A stretch of 64,000 bases of DNA from Silene conica (Eukaryota > Streptophyta > Magnoliopsida > Caryophyllales > Caryophyllaceae). Shown piece after piece: positions 48,201 through 59,836 of this stretch (positions within the stretch are counted from its first letter, which is position 1; each line of letters opens with the position of its first letter). The stretch lies in assembly GCA_029255685.2 (NCBI GenBank), contig CM055314.2:43544772-43608771 (forward strand), in the 5' to 3' direction. Both the position numbers and the translations under genes were made by a program. The notes beneath the pieces are model-generated. The model searched no databases and had not been told where the DNA came from. It was given only the letters and a program-made list of their open reading frames with translations.

Positions 48201-48985
48201 TACGACCTTTATGAAAACCCCAACACCCATACGAAAACATAAACCATTTACCAAAGGAATCTGGGTAAAAACGACTATGTTCAAACGCTAAACTGGGATT
48301 ATAAGAACACGACTCTGACACCGTGTAAGACACCCACCATCGACGGTCAAACAAGGTCAACGACGGCCACAAAACAACCCACTCCTCATGACCATACATC
48401 ATAGGTTAGAACTATCCATAAAACAGTGATTTTAAGCGTGCATACGAAACGAACAACATGTTAGAAGTGCTACTGAAAAACAAGAAAAACACGAAAGGCA
48501 GGTGATCTTACCTACTTGCCCTAGCAAACGAGCCACCCTAGCAACCCCTAACCACCGTGTAAAACCCTCCTTCTCAGACTTTGGTGTGGCGGCAGAAAAG
48601 TGGCAGAGAGATTGTGTGTATGTGTGCTAGGGTTAGGGTTTTTTGAGAATGTGTTATAAGACGGTGAGAGGGTGAGTTTGTGAGGTGTGTGTTATCATGG
48701 TTATGTCGAGGTGATGGGCTGTGGTTTATGCACGCATCCCGAGGCCCACAGCCATCACTAGACCCGGTTTACTACAAGTTCGTATTCCCGTAGTTGCACA
48801 CAAAACGAAGCCCCAAACGTGAATCTTAAACCCAAACCCGACATTACACAATTAACATATAAAATCTACTAGGCGCATAAACATACTCGACTAATTATCG
48901 AATATTAACTATTCAAATATTATTGACATAACCATATACTTATAAAGTATTAAAAATAAAAAAAGATAAATTACGGAGTATTACA
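45244..48985 (-). repeat. LTR E (5' LTR of B-E), interrupted by J2
   Basis: About 2706 bp once the insertion and TSD copy are removed. It matches LTR B, including the 15-mer run (about 46487-46546). It is split at 47029-48059. Confidence 0.92.
47029..48059 (+). mobile_element. Solo LTR J2 (1031 bp)
   Basis: Starts TGATGCG, ends CGCGTCA. TSD CGACA at 47024-47028 and 48060-48064; LTR B shows the empty site near 33000. TATA box at 47531-47538. It is the same family as J1, with a different first 100 bp or so and otherwise closely similar text. Confidence 0.9.
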
Positions 48986-48990
48986 CCCGC

Positions 48991-50243
48991 GTTCTGAACA
49001 CGTACCCCAGTCCCTGCTTTTTCCCTGGTTTATACTCGACCCAAAACAATCCCTCTCGTGGTGGTGCTCCGGTCACCACGAACCACCATATAACCCCTCA
49101 CATAAACCAACGCCCTACTACTATTACCCATGAGTGAACAAGCAATTAACCAACCATAAACAGAACGGAAGAGTAAAAAGAAACGAATCAGAAAAAAATG
49201 CAGATCACTGCCATCATCGACATTATTGGTCGTTCTTGTGACTGTCATAGAGGTTCTAAGGCAGCCTAACAATGATAAACATGTTAAGGGTATTACAAGG
49301 ATTACCCACGACTATAAAACATTAAGTCGAAGGTCTGAAAAGCGCGAGAAACAGGGTGTCGAACTTACCATGGCGCAAGGAAGTAGACGGTAAATGTGGT
49401 TGTCCCTCTTTCTCTATTGTTCTTTTCTATTCCCGCGACAGACTAAGTATACCGGTGTACACGGAGTAGGGAGGCAGACGAAAGCTTGAAGATGAATAGG
49501 GTTTTTTTTTTGTTTTTGGCGTTGATGGAGGCAGAAGCTAGTATAGGGTATTAGGGATTGTTGAGTAATATGTCGATGTGTTAAGTGGAACGGGTTTTCA
49601 TAGGTTACGGTTCATAGCTAGTGGAACGGGTTTTCATAGGTTACGGTTCATAACTTACTCGCGCCCAAGCACATCACGCTTCTCAAGGACTTACATTCTA
49701 TACCCGACTCATAACTTAAATTAATCATGAGAATATAATAATTTTTTTTTATTAGAACTAACATAGCTATATATATAAATTAGGATTTAAATATTATTAT
49801 GACTTAAATAATAAAACAAGTATAAATAAGAAATAAATATAAAATATGAAATATATTTACTTATAAATATATTATCAAAATAAAGAAATACGAATGAAAT
49901 GTCATTTTATGAAATAAAAATCGAATATAAAATGATTATAAAATACGAACTAATCGTAGAAATACGATTTATAAAATAATAATAGTTTACGTGAAATACT
50001 TTATAAATTATAAAATAATAACAGTTTACGTGAAATACTTTATAAACATTCCAATTGAAATACTTGTATAAAACATGGTTTGACTGCCGTTGACCAAGAC
50101 TAAATTACGGGGTATTACAGTCTTCCCTCCTTAAAATGAACTTCGTCCCGAAGTTCGCCACCCCATAACAGTAAAGAACTTATAACAAGCATGAAACAAT
50201 CACAAGTAGCACTTCTATAGACTTCAAAACACGAAATGTTACA
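48991..50243 (-). mobile_element. Solo LTR A, right part with 124-bp extension
   Basis: Resumes after the CCCGC TSD. The core LTR end (GGGGTATTACA) is at 50119, but the insertion continues for 124 bp (50120-50243) of PPT-side sequence and ends CGAAATGTTACA, followed by TSD CTTGC. Hairpin GAACTTCG-GGA-CGAAGTTC at 50138-50156. Local duplications are seen: about 40 bp at 49583-49655, and about 47 bp at 49970-50045. Confidence 0.85.
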
Positions 50244-50503
50244 CTTGCAAAGGCCTAAGATCAGATATTAAAACAGATATCCTCCTAATTGTTGCACCCA
50301 AGATGTCCTGAGAAATACCCTTTCCTGAGCTAGAAATTGCAAAATTACCTTTAATTTTGTGTAAGATGAAAGCTAGAGAGGGAGGGAGTATGTATGTCGT
50401 GTAACTCGTGTTTTTTAAGTGCATAGTGAATGTCCTATTTATAGCTGCAAACAACCTTTCTATTAGACATCAACTAGGATTCCCCAAATCAGTATTTGAT
50501 TCC
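50244..50503 (-). repeat. Copia 5' LTR, second fragment
   Basis: Matches about 353-613 of the copia 3' LTR. It ends at the gypsy array; the rest of the LTR must lie beyond the window. The text GATTCCCC at the junction duplicates GATTCCCC found 23 bp upstream. Confidence 0.88.
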
Positions 50504-51315
50504 CCAAGGTGACCTATCTACTACCTAAGTCAAGTCCAAGCTCTTTTTCGTCCAAGGGGCTGCTCTAAGGCACTCTTAAGTCCTACCAAGTACATATCCT
50601 AAAGGGTGGGACATTTTTATGTCATGTTAAGTTATGTTATGTTAGTTTATGCAAGCAAAACAAATCTGATGCTAAGGTAAATAAGGGGCCACGGCTAAGC
50701 ACATGCTCAAGGTTCCTTATTTCCTCTTTTGTGGAGACATCATAGAAAGCTAAAGGGATCAAATGCCTAGAAAGGAAGGTCAACAAGGGCTGTTTCAAGC
50801 ATAAAAAAGGAGCTGCAAAAGGGTCTGAAAAACTGTTTTGTGTAAGGTAAAGCAAGGCAAGGTCACTATCAATGTAAGAGCAGCCTGTTTTGCTCAGTTT
50901 TTAGCCCCAAGACAGCCGTTGCCAAGGCTTGTACTTAGCTTATTTTCTGAAACTTTTGTGCACCACAAGATTAACATGTAATGTAGGGTGTGGATTGGTT
51001 TGCTTGGCCTATAAAAGCATCCATTCTAACACTCACAAGGCAGATTGAATTGAGCTTATAAATCAGAAACTTTTCTAAGTTTTCTAAACTACATTGCTTA
51101 GTGCTTGTAGAAGTCATTTGCTTAGTGCTTTGGCTTGTTATTTTGCTTTGCTTAGTGCTGGTAGGATAACTAGTTCTTGGTTAGTGGCTGTGTGCTTAAC
51201 TAAGTCCATATCCCAAGTGAAAACATCACAAGAAACGACATACACAAACCCCTCTAAACTTTCTGTTTTCGACTTCAAAAATGACTAAGTACTAAATCTA
51301 ACTAGTTTTAGTTCA
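50498..51315 (+). repeat. H LTR 1
   Basis: Homology to the other LTRs begins at 50504; the first roughly ten bases are replaced by GATTCC. TATA box TATAAAAG at 51010-51017. It ends GTTCA before the PBS TGGTTATCAGAGC (51318-51330), a Met-type PBS with one extra T. Confidence 0.85.
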
Positions 51316-54054
51316 ATTGGTTATCAGAGCTTAGGTTTTTCTTTGTGAGGATACATCCCTAGCTACATTAAAAAAACACAAAAACAACCATGAGTGAAGA
51401 GAGAATAGCTGGTATGGAGACTAAGTTGGAGACTCTACATGAGGAAGTTCAAGTCATGATGGAGGCCATGAACACCATAATGGCTAACATCCCTACTCCA
51501 AGGAGAGGAGCACAACCAAACCGTGGAAGGGGCAGGGGGCGTGGCTTTGTGGGGGCTGGAAGAGGAGTTCACGAGGAGGAAGAGGAGGCCAACTCAGATT
51601 CCGAGGAGTCCACCATAGAAGCTCACCATGGAGGCCTCAACAAAGATGTCAAGGTAGAACTTCCTGAATTTCTTGGTAATTTAAATCCCGAGGACCTCTT
51701 AGATTGGCTTAGAAGTGTTGAGAGAGTCTTTGAATTTAAAGGATATTCTAAGGCTTTTAAAGTTGCTATCCTTAAGTTCAAAGGCTATGCCTCTCTTTGG
51801 TATGAGAACATGAAAAACCAAAGGAGAAGGGAGGGTAAAGAAACCATTAAGTCATGGACTAAGTTAAAAAAGAAACTCAAGGAAAAGTTTGTACCAAGAG
51901 ACTACACTCAAGACATGTTTGTTAAACTCACCACCCTTAAACAAGACCAACAACCACTTGAGACTTACCTTAGGGAGTTTGAACAACTCACTTTACAATG
52001 TGAAATGAATGAGAAACCCGAACAGAAAATTGCTAGGTTTGTTGAGGGCCTAGATTACCACATTGCTAGTAGAGTCAAAATGCAACAAGTATGGTCCTTT
52101 GATGAAGCCGTGAACTTGGCTATGAGAGTGGAAAAGATGGGTAAGGGTCGGACCAATGCTACACAAAAACAGCCACAAAAACAACCTACACCTAAGCCTC
52201 CTTTTGGAACCAAAACCAATGAACCACCCACACAAAATCGAACAACCACCTTTGACAAAAAATCAGAAACTAATATCACACAAAAACAGCCCATTCCCCT
52301 CAAAAGATGCTACCAATGTCAAGGCTATGGCCATTTTGCAAAAGATTGTGCTTCCAAAAGAGCCCTTAGCACATTTGAAGTAGTCCATTGGGGTGAAGAT
52401 GAGATCCTTGTGTGTGATGATATGGAGGAAGTGTCGGAGGAAGTAGAGGATGAGGTGGTGATGCCGGATGCGGGGCTTAGCCTAGTCACATGGAGAGCGA
52501 TGCACACCCAACCACAACCCTTAGAAATGGACCAAAGACAACAAATCTTTCGTTCTAGATGCACCATCAAAGATAGGGTTTGTAATGTGATCATAGATGG
52601 AGGGAGTTGTACCAATGTGGCCTCAAGTACCCTTGTTGAAAAACTATCTTTAACCACCCAAGAACACCCTAGTCCTTACAAATTGAGGTGGCTCAACAAA
52701 GGGGCAGAAGTTAGAGTGGATAAGCAATGTGTTGTACCTTTCTCAATTGGCAAGAACTACAATGATGAGGTCCTTTGTGATGTGTTGCCTATGGATGCTT
52801 GTCATTTGTTGCTTGGGAGGCCATGGGAGTTTGATAGAGATTCTGTCCATCATGGGAGGGATAACACTTACTCTTACAAGTTTGGTTCAAGGAAAGTCAT
52901 ACTAACACCCCTACCACCATCCATCAAAAACACAACACCACCATCCATGCTTGAACCCTCGGGAGAAGTCCTATTGATTAATGAGGCCGAGATGTTGCAA
53001 GAGCTAAAGGGGGAGGATGATGTGTACCTCCTAGTGACCAAAACAGGCCGTGGGGAAGGAGAAGAGGGGCTGCCCATAGAGGTTCAAAACTTGCTTAAGG
53101 CTTATGAAGATGTGTTCCCTAGTGAGCTTCCTAGTGGCCTACCTCCATATAGAGGCATTGAACACCAAATTGATCTTATTCCAGGAGCCACATTACCAAA
53201 CAAGGCAGCCTATAGGAGTGACCCAAAAGCCACACAAGAGCTACAACAACAAATTAGTGAACTCATAAGCAAGGGTTTCGTGAGAGAGTCCCTTAGTCCT
53301 TGTGCGGTTCCGGCCTTGCTTGTGCCAAAGAAAGATGGTTCATGGAGGATGTGTACGGATAGTAGGGCCATCAACAACATCACCACCAAGTATAGGTTCC
53401 CTATACCTAGGCTTGATGACATTTTGGATGAGATAAGTGGAGCTAAGTTGTTCTCTAAAGTTGATCTAAGGCAAGGGTACCACCAAGTAAGGATCAAGGA
53501 GGGTGACGAGTGGAAAACAGCCTTCAAGACTAAGCATGGGTTGTATGAGTGGCTTGTGATGCCATTTGGTCTTTCTAATGCACCTAGCACCTTCATGAGG
53601 CTCATGACCGAGGTGCTTAGGCCACACTTGGGGAAGTTTGTAGTTGTGTACTTTGATGACATACTCATCTATAGTCCATCCAAGGAGGAACACCTTAAGC
53701 ACCTCCAAATCTTGTTTGAAACACTTAGGGAGCACAAGTTGTATGGGAAGCTAGAGAAGTGCTCTTTTATGCAAAGGGAAGTTCAATTCTTGGGGTTCAT
53801 CATTTCTGACCGTGGCATTTTGGTTGATCAAGAGAAGATAAAAGCCATTGAGTCTTGGCCTATACCTAAGAACCTAACGGAGGTGAGGAGTTTCCATGGC
53901 TTAGCATCCTTCTATAGGAGGTTCATCAAAGATTTTAGCACCATCATGGCTCCCATAACCGAGTGTATGAAGAAGGGGGAGTTCAAATGGACACCAAGGG
54001 CAGAAACTTCTTTCAATGATATCAAGAACAAGCTATGTGAGTCTCCTATTCTTT
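51316..54054 (+). pseudogene. H gag-protease-RT, unit 1, cut by a LINE
   Basis: After the PBS and a short leader, the ORF starts at ATG 51390 and is open until the LINE poly-T (54062). Order: coiled N-terminus, RG-rich stretch (about residues 38-60), gag core (LDWLRSVERVFEFKGYSKAFK...SLWYENM), CCHC knuckle CYQCQGYGHFAKDC near residue 306, protease IIDGGSCTNVAS near 400, and RT with WRMCTDSRAINN, VMPFGLSNAPSTFMRLM and catalytic YFDD near 752. Motifs and the C-terminal polyprotein resemble chromoviruses of the CRM or Reina type; I cannot decide which. It is broken in the RT/RNase H connection by the LINE. Confidence 0.92.
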
Positions 54055-54593
54055 TTTTTTGATAAAATGTGAGAAGTATATATATCAAAAAACCAAAACC
54101 ATCCATACAATTTACATGCTTAAGTGCAGGTTCGAATCCCCTATGCACTTTGAAAAAAAACCAAACAAACAAACTTTAAAGTAAAGCTGATTTCCTTAAC
54201 ATAACTAATGTGCTAACTACACACAATTACTCATGTGTCTTGTATCTAATTCTGGCCATAACTTCTCTAATGATGGTCATAGCAAGAAACTCAGGTCTCA
54301 CAAGAGTACCATTCACACGGGCATTATTTCGTTGCATCCAAACATGATAGTAGAGGCCAGTGATGAGCAGAGCCAGTTTTTTCCATTGAGGATCACGATT
54401 GTGTCCCTGAAACATTATGATCTCTGAGGGAATAATGAGTTGCATAGACCTCTCAATAGCTTCCTTAACCTTACCACTATAAGGGCAGTCCAGGAACAAG
54501 TGATCCCTGGTTTCAGCAGCAACCTCACAATTGCAGCACAAATCATCACTACAACAGCCAAAACTGAACAGTTTAACTTTCAGATTCAGGCCA
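54055..54593 (-). mobile_element. 5'-truncated LINE in H unit 1
   Basis: A 539-bp insertion flanked by a perfect 17-bp TSD (54038-54054 and 54594-54610, TGAGTCTCCTATTCTTT). The minus-strand poly-A appears as poly-T at the left end. The minus-strand ORF 54541-54227 (104 codons) is the C-terminal zf-RVT region of a plant non-LTR retrotransposon (CCNCEVAAETRDHLFLDCPYSG). Short length and one-sided poly-A fit target-primed reverse transcription with 5' truncation. Confidence 0.93.
54118..54152. promoter_or_regulatory. Hairpin with B-box-like loop near the LINE 3' end
   Basis: Stem AAGTGCA/TGCACTT encloses GGTTCGAATCC on the plus strand. In the LINE sense direction it lies close to the poly-A tail, where LINE transcripts often have a stem-loop recognised by their RT. 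The same occurs at 59900-59934. Confidence 0.5.
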
Positions 54594-55272
54594 TGAGTCT
54601 CCTATTCTTTCCTTACCCAATTTCGAAAAATTGTTTGAGGTTGAGTGTGATGCAAGTGGTGTTGGCATTGGGGCTGTCCTAGTACAAGAACACAAGCCCA
54701 TAGCATACTTTAGTGAGAAGTTGAGTGGTGTTAAGCTCAATTATTCAACCTATGACAAAGAGTTTTATGCCATCATTAGAACCTTAAACCATTGGAGTCA
54801 CTACCTTAAACCAAAGCCTTTTGTGTTACATTCTGACCATGAGGCCGTCAAATACATCAATGGGCAACATAAGTTAAACCATAGGCATGCTAAGTGGGTA
54901 GAGTTCCTCCAATCCTTTAACTTTTCAAGCAAGTACATTGAGGGTAAGAACAATGTGGTAGCGGATGCTTTGTCTAGGAGGTCACTCATGTTGAGTTACA
55001 TGGAGCAAAGGGTGCTTGGGTTTGAGTATATGAAGGAGCTTTATCATGAAGATGTAGACTTCAAGGAGGAGTGGGAGTTGCTCAATGAGGGGCGTGGGAA
55101 GGAAGGAGGCAAGTATTGGCTTCAAGAGGGGTTCTTGTTCTTGAGGAACCGATTGTGCATACGAAAGAGTCCCTATAGAAACTTGCTTGTGAAAGAGGTG
55201 CACTCCAATGGGCTGGCCGGCCATTTTGGCATACAAAAGACCTATGACATCCTCCAAGAGCAATTCTATTGA
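54594..55272 (+). pseudogene. H RNase H and integrase zinc region, unit 1
   Basis: Resumes pol after the LINE. RNase H has FEVECDASGVGIGAVL, IAYFSEKLSG, TYDKEFYAI, LHSDHEAVKYI and VVADALSRR. The integrase H2C2 begins with HSNGLAGHFGIQKTYDIL. The frame ends at TGA 55270-55272 because bases are missing right after EQFY. Confidence 0.9.
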
Positions 55273-56309
55273 TGCTTGGGGATGTGCAAGATGTGATCAA
55301 AAGGTGTGCTCCTTGTCAACACTCGAAGGCTCATTTCAAAACAGCCCCCTACACACCCTTACCCGTCCCAAACAAGCCATGGGAGGACCTAAGTATGGAT
55401 TTCATTGTTGCACTACCAAGAACTCAAAGAGGAAAGGATTCTATCATGGTGGTTGTGGATTGTTTTAGCAAGATGGCTCACTTCATTGCTTGCAAGAAAA
55501 CAGAAGATGCTAGTAGTGTTGCCGAGCTATACTTCAAGGAGATTGTCAAGTTACATGGTGTGCCAAGGTCCATTGTGTCGGATAGGGATACCAAGTTCGT
55601 GAGTCACTTTTGGAGGACCCTATGGAAGCTACTTAATACTAGACTCTTGTTTAGTACCTCTCATCATCCTCAAACCGATGGGCAAACCGAGGTTACTAAC
55701 AAGACTCTAGGGAAGATCCTAAGGTGTATAGTGGCTAAGTCTTTGAAGGATTGGGATCTCAAGCTAGCTCAAGCTGAGTTTGCCTTCAATAGAGCCCCAT
55801 CAACAAACACGGGCAAGTCTCCCTTTGAGGTTGTGTATGGTGAGAACCCCCTCATACCTACTGATTTGGCTCCTATCAAGAGGGTTTCCATGTATTATGA
55901 TGCTAAGAAAAGAGTGGAACAAATGCTTAACATCCACCAACAAGTGAAGAGGCAAATTGAGAGGTCAAATGAGCAATACAAAGCTCGTGCCAAGGGGAAC
56001 AAGAACATCAAAAGCTTTGAACCGGGGGACTTAGTATGGGTGCACTTAAGGAAAGAGAGGTTCCCACTCAAGAGGAAGAACAAGTTAATGCCTAGGGCAG
56101 ATGGCCCTTTTGAGATCATTGAAAAACTTGGTCCAAATGCTTACAAAGTTGATCTTCCGGGAGAGTATGGAGTCCATGGCACCTTCAATGTGGGTGATTT
56201 GAGTCCATATTATGGAGACATGGAGGTTGAGGATGCACCGGATTTGAGGACAAATCCTTTTGAAGAAGGGGAGATTGAAATGAACCAAGGTGACCTATCT
56301 ACTACCTAA
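55269..56309 (+). pseudogene. H integrase, unit 1
   Basis: Frameshifted continuation: CAPCQHSKAHF completes the zinc region. The DDE core has D in MDFIVALP, D in IVSDRDTKF and E in DGQTEVTN. The C-terminal module has LVWVHLRKERFP, PRADGPFEIIEKLGPNAYKVDLP and FNVGDLSPY. I see no complete chromodomain. The final codons (DLRTNPFEEGEIE) overlap the 3' hairpin and PPT, and the frame runs 34 bp into the LTR before TAA at 56307-56309. Confidence 0.9.
56240..56275 (+). promoter_or_regulatory. H 3' hairpin and PPT within the integrase C-terminus
   Basis: Hairpin GGATTTG-AGGA-CAAATCC (56240-56257), then TTTTGAAGAAGGGGAGAT (18 nt), then LTR start TGAAATG at 56276. The same in unit 2 at 62022-62057. Confidence 0.8.
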
Positions 56310-57096
56310 GTCAAGTCCAAGCTCTTTTTCGTCCAAGGGGCTGCTCTAAGGCACTCTTAAGTCCTACCAAGTACATATCCTAAAGGGTGGGACATTTTTA
56401 TGTCATGTTAAGTTATGTTATGTTAGTTTATGCAAGCAAAACAAATCTGATGCTAAGGTAAATAAGGGGCCACGGCTAAGCACATGCTCAAGGTTCCTTA
56501 TTTCCTCTTTTGTGGAGACATCATAGAAAGCTAAAGGGATCAAATGCCTAGAAAGGAAGGTCAACAAGGGCTGTTTCAAGCATAAAAAAGGAGCTGCAAA
56601 AGGGTCTGAAAAACTGTTTTGTGTAAGGTAAAGCAAGGCAAGGTCACTATCAATGTAAGAGCAGCCTGTTTTGCTCAGTTTTTAGCCCCAAGACAGCCGT
56701 TGCCAAGGCTTGTACTTAGCTTATTTTCTGAAACTTTTGTGCACCACAAGATTAACATGTAATGTAGGGTGTGGATTGGTTTGCTTGGCCTATAAAAGCA
56801 TCCATTCTAACACTCACAAGGCAGATTGAATTGAGCTTATAAATCAGAAACTTTTCTAAGTTTTCTAAACTACATTGCTTAGTGCTTGTAGAAGTCATTT
56901 GCTTAGTGCTTTGGCTTGTTATTTTGCTTTGCTTAGTGCTGGTAGGATAACTAGTTCTTGGTTAGTGGCTGTGTGCTTAACTAAGTCCATATCCCAAGTG
57001 AAAACATCACAAGAAACGACATACACAAACCCCTCTAAACTTTCTGTTTTCGACTTCAAAAATGACTAAGTACTAAATCTAACTAGTTTTAGTTCA
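56276..57096 (+). repeat. H LTR 2 (821 bp)
   Basis: Runs from TGAAATGAACC to GTTCA. Shared between units 1 and 2 as both 3' and 5' LTR, with only one LTR between internal regions. Confidence 0.85.
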
Positions 57097-59836
57097 ATTG
57101 GTTATCAGAGCTTAGGTTTTTCTTTGTGAGGATACATCCCTAGCTACATTAAAAAAAACACAAAAACAACCATGAGTGAAGAGAGAATAGCTGGTATGGA
57201 GACTAAGTTGGAGACTCTACATGAGGAAGTTCAAGTCATGATGGAGGCCATGAACACCATAATGGCTAACATCCCTACTCCAAGGAGAGGAGCACAACCA
57301 AACCGTGGAAGGGGCAGGGGGCGTGGCTTTGTGGGGGCTGGAAGAGGAGTTCACGAGGAGGAAGAGGAGGCCAACTCAGATTCCGAGGAGTCCACCATAG
57401 AAGCTCACCATGGAGGCCTCAACAAAGATGTCAAGGTAGAACTTCCTGAATTTCTTGGTAATTTAAATCCCGAGGACCTCTTAGATTGGCTTAGAAGTGT
57501 TGAGAGAGTCTTTGAATTTAAAGGATATTCTAAGGCTTTTAAAGTTGCTATCCTTAAGTTCAAAGGCTATGCCTCTCTTTGGTATGAGAACATGAAAAAC
57601 CAAAGGAGAAGGGAGGGTAAAGAAACCATTAAGTCATGGACTAAGTTAAAAAAGAAACTCAAGGAAAAGTTTGTACCAAGAGACTACACTCAAGACATGT
57701 TTGTTAAACTCACCACCCTTAAACAAGACCAACAACCACTTGAGACTTACCTTAGGGAGTTTGAACAACTCACTTTACAATGTGAAATGAATGAGAAACC
57801 CGAACAGAAAATTGCTAGGTTTGTTGAGGGCCTAGATTACCACATTGCTAGTAGAGTCAAAATGCAACAAGTATGGTCCTTTGATGAAGCCGTGAACTTG
57901 GCTATGAGAGTGGAAAAGATGGGTAAGGGTCGGACCAATGCTACACAAAAACAGCAACAAAAACAACCTACACCTAAGCCTCCTTTTGGAACCAAAACCA
58001 ATGAACCACCCACACAAAATCGAACAACCACCTTTGACAAAAAATCAGAAACTAATATCACACAAAAACAGCCCATTCCCCTCAAAAGATGCTACCAATG
58101 TCAAGGCTATGGCCATTTTGCAAAAGATTGTGCTTCCAAAAGAGCCCTTAGCACATTTGAAGTAGTCCATTGGGGTGAAGATGAGATCCTTGTGTGTGAT
58201 GATATGGAGGAAGTGTCGGAGGAAGTAGAGGATGAGGTGGTGATGCCGGATGCGGGGCTTAGCCTAGTCACATGGAGAGCGATGCACACCCAACCACAAC
58301 CCTTAGAAATGGACCAAAGACAACAAATCTTTCGTTCTAGATGCACCATCAAAGATAGGGTTTGTAATGTGATCATAGATGGAGGGAGTTGTACCAATGT
58401 GGCCTCAAGTACCCTTGTTGAAAAACTATCTTTAACCACCCAAGAACACCCTAGTCCTTACAAATTGAGGTGGCTCAACAAAGGGGCAGAAGTTAGAGTG
58501 GATAAGCAATGTGTTGTACCTTTCTCAATTGGCAAGAACTACAATGATGAGGTCCTTTGTGATGTGTTGCCTATGGATGCTTGTCATTTGTTGCTTGGGA
58601 GGCCATGGGAGTTTGATAGAGATTCTGTCCATCATGGGAGGGATAACACTTACTCTTACAAGTTTGGTTCAAGGAAAGTCATACTAACACCCCTACCACC
58701 ATCCATCAAAAACACAACACCACCATCCATGCTTGAACCCTCGGGAGAAGTCCTATTGATTAATGAGGCCGAGATGTTGCAAGAGCTAAAGGGGGAGGAT
58801 GATGTGTACCTCCTAGTGACCAAAACAGGCCGTGGGGAAGGAGAAGAGGGGCTGCCCATAGAGGTTCAAAACTTGCTTAAGGCTTATGAAGATGTGTTCC
58901 CTAGTGAGCTTCCTAGTGGCCTACCTCCATATAGAGGCATTGAACACCAAATTGATCTTATTCCAGGAGCCACATTACCAAACAAGGCAGCCTATAGGAG
59001 TGACCCAAAAGCCACACAAGAGCTACAACAACAAATTAGTGAACTCATAAGCAAGGGTTTCGTGAGAGAGTCCCTTAGTCCTTGTGCGGTTCCGGCCTTG
59101 CTTGTGCCAAAGAAAGATGGTTCATGGAGGATGTGTACGGATAGTAGGGCCATCAACAACATCACCACCAAGTATAGGTTCCCTATACCTAGGCTTGATG
59201 ACATTTTGGATGAGCTAAGTGGAGCTAAGTTGTTCTCTAAAGTTGATCTAAGGCAAGGGTACCACCAAGTAAGGATCAAGGAGGGTGACGAGTGGAAAAC
59301 AGCCTTCAAGACTAAGCATGGGTTGTATGAGTGGCTTGTGATGCCATTTGGTCTTTCTAATGCACCTAGCACCTTCATGAGGCTCATGACCGAGGTGCTT
59401 AGGCCACACTTGGGGAAGTTTGTAGTTGTGTACTTTGATGACATACTCATCTATAGTCCATCCAAGGAGGAACACCTTAAGCACCTCCAAATCTTGTTTG
59501 AAACACTTAGGGAGCACAAGTTGTATGGGAAGCTAGAGAAGTGCTCTTTTATGCAAAGGGAAGTTCAATTCTTGGGGTTCATCATTTCTGACCGTGGCAT
59601 TTTGGTTGATCAAGAGAAGATAAAAGCCATTGAGTCTTGGCCTATACCTAAGAACCTAACGGAGGTGAGGAGTTTCCATGGCTTAGCATCCTTCTATAGG
59701 AGGTTCATCAAAGATTTTAGCACCATCATGGCTCCCATAACCGAGTGTATGAAGAAGGGGGAGTTCAAATGGACACCAAGGGCAGAAACTTCTTTCAATG
59801 ATATCAAGAACAAGCTATGTGAGTCTCCTATTCTTT
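57097..59836 (+). pseudogene. H gag-protease-RT, unit 2
   Basis: PBS, then ORF from ATG 57172. Same domains as unit 1 with two visible amino-acid changes (Pro to Gln after the gag core, Ile to Leu in DELSGAK). It is cut at the same base by the same LINE. Confidence 0.92.

Larger units (their letters stand above)
31227..48985 (-). mobile_element. Large non-coding LTR element B-E (LARD-like)
   Basis: LTRs B (31227-33926) and E (45244-48985) start TGTAACACCCC and end GTATTACA on the plus strand. Perfect TSD CCCGC lies at 31222-31226 and 48986-48990. PBS on the minus strand at 45230-45240 and PPT next to LTR B. Its own internal sequence, 33927-34381 plus 42462-45243 (about 3.2 kb), has no gag or pol. 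It is inserted in solo LTR A and hosts element C-D and solo LTR J2. Confidence 0.92.
224..50503 (-). mobile_element. Degenerate Ty1/copia retrotransposon hosting the whole nest
   Basis: The element reads on the minus strand. Its 3' LTR is 224-1171, pol about 1954-4845, gag 26124-27063 and PBS 29282-29293. The 5' LTR is 29296-29429 continuing at 50244-50503 and is then broken by a gypsy array. LTRs start TG and end CA, and the PBS is complementary to initiator tRNA-Met. Domain order gag, protease, integrase, RT, RNase H (integrase before RT) defines copia. The span includes about 21 kb of Athila-type insertion and about 21 kb of insertion in the 5' LTR. Many frameshifts and stops show it is dead. 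Its right end is outside the window. Confidence 0.9.

Noticed and set aside
50504..50619. Internal H fragment stranded outside the first LTR (LTR starting at TGTCATG, 50620)
   Set aside because: The hairpin-PPT spacing and the left edge of the repeat both place the LTR start near TGAAATGAACC, so this stretch is LTR.
54227..54541. Independent host gene on the minus strand
   Set aside because: It is the zf-RVT end of a truncated LINE with a 17-bp TSD.
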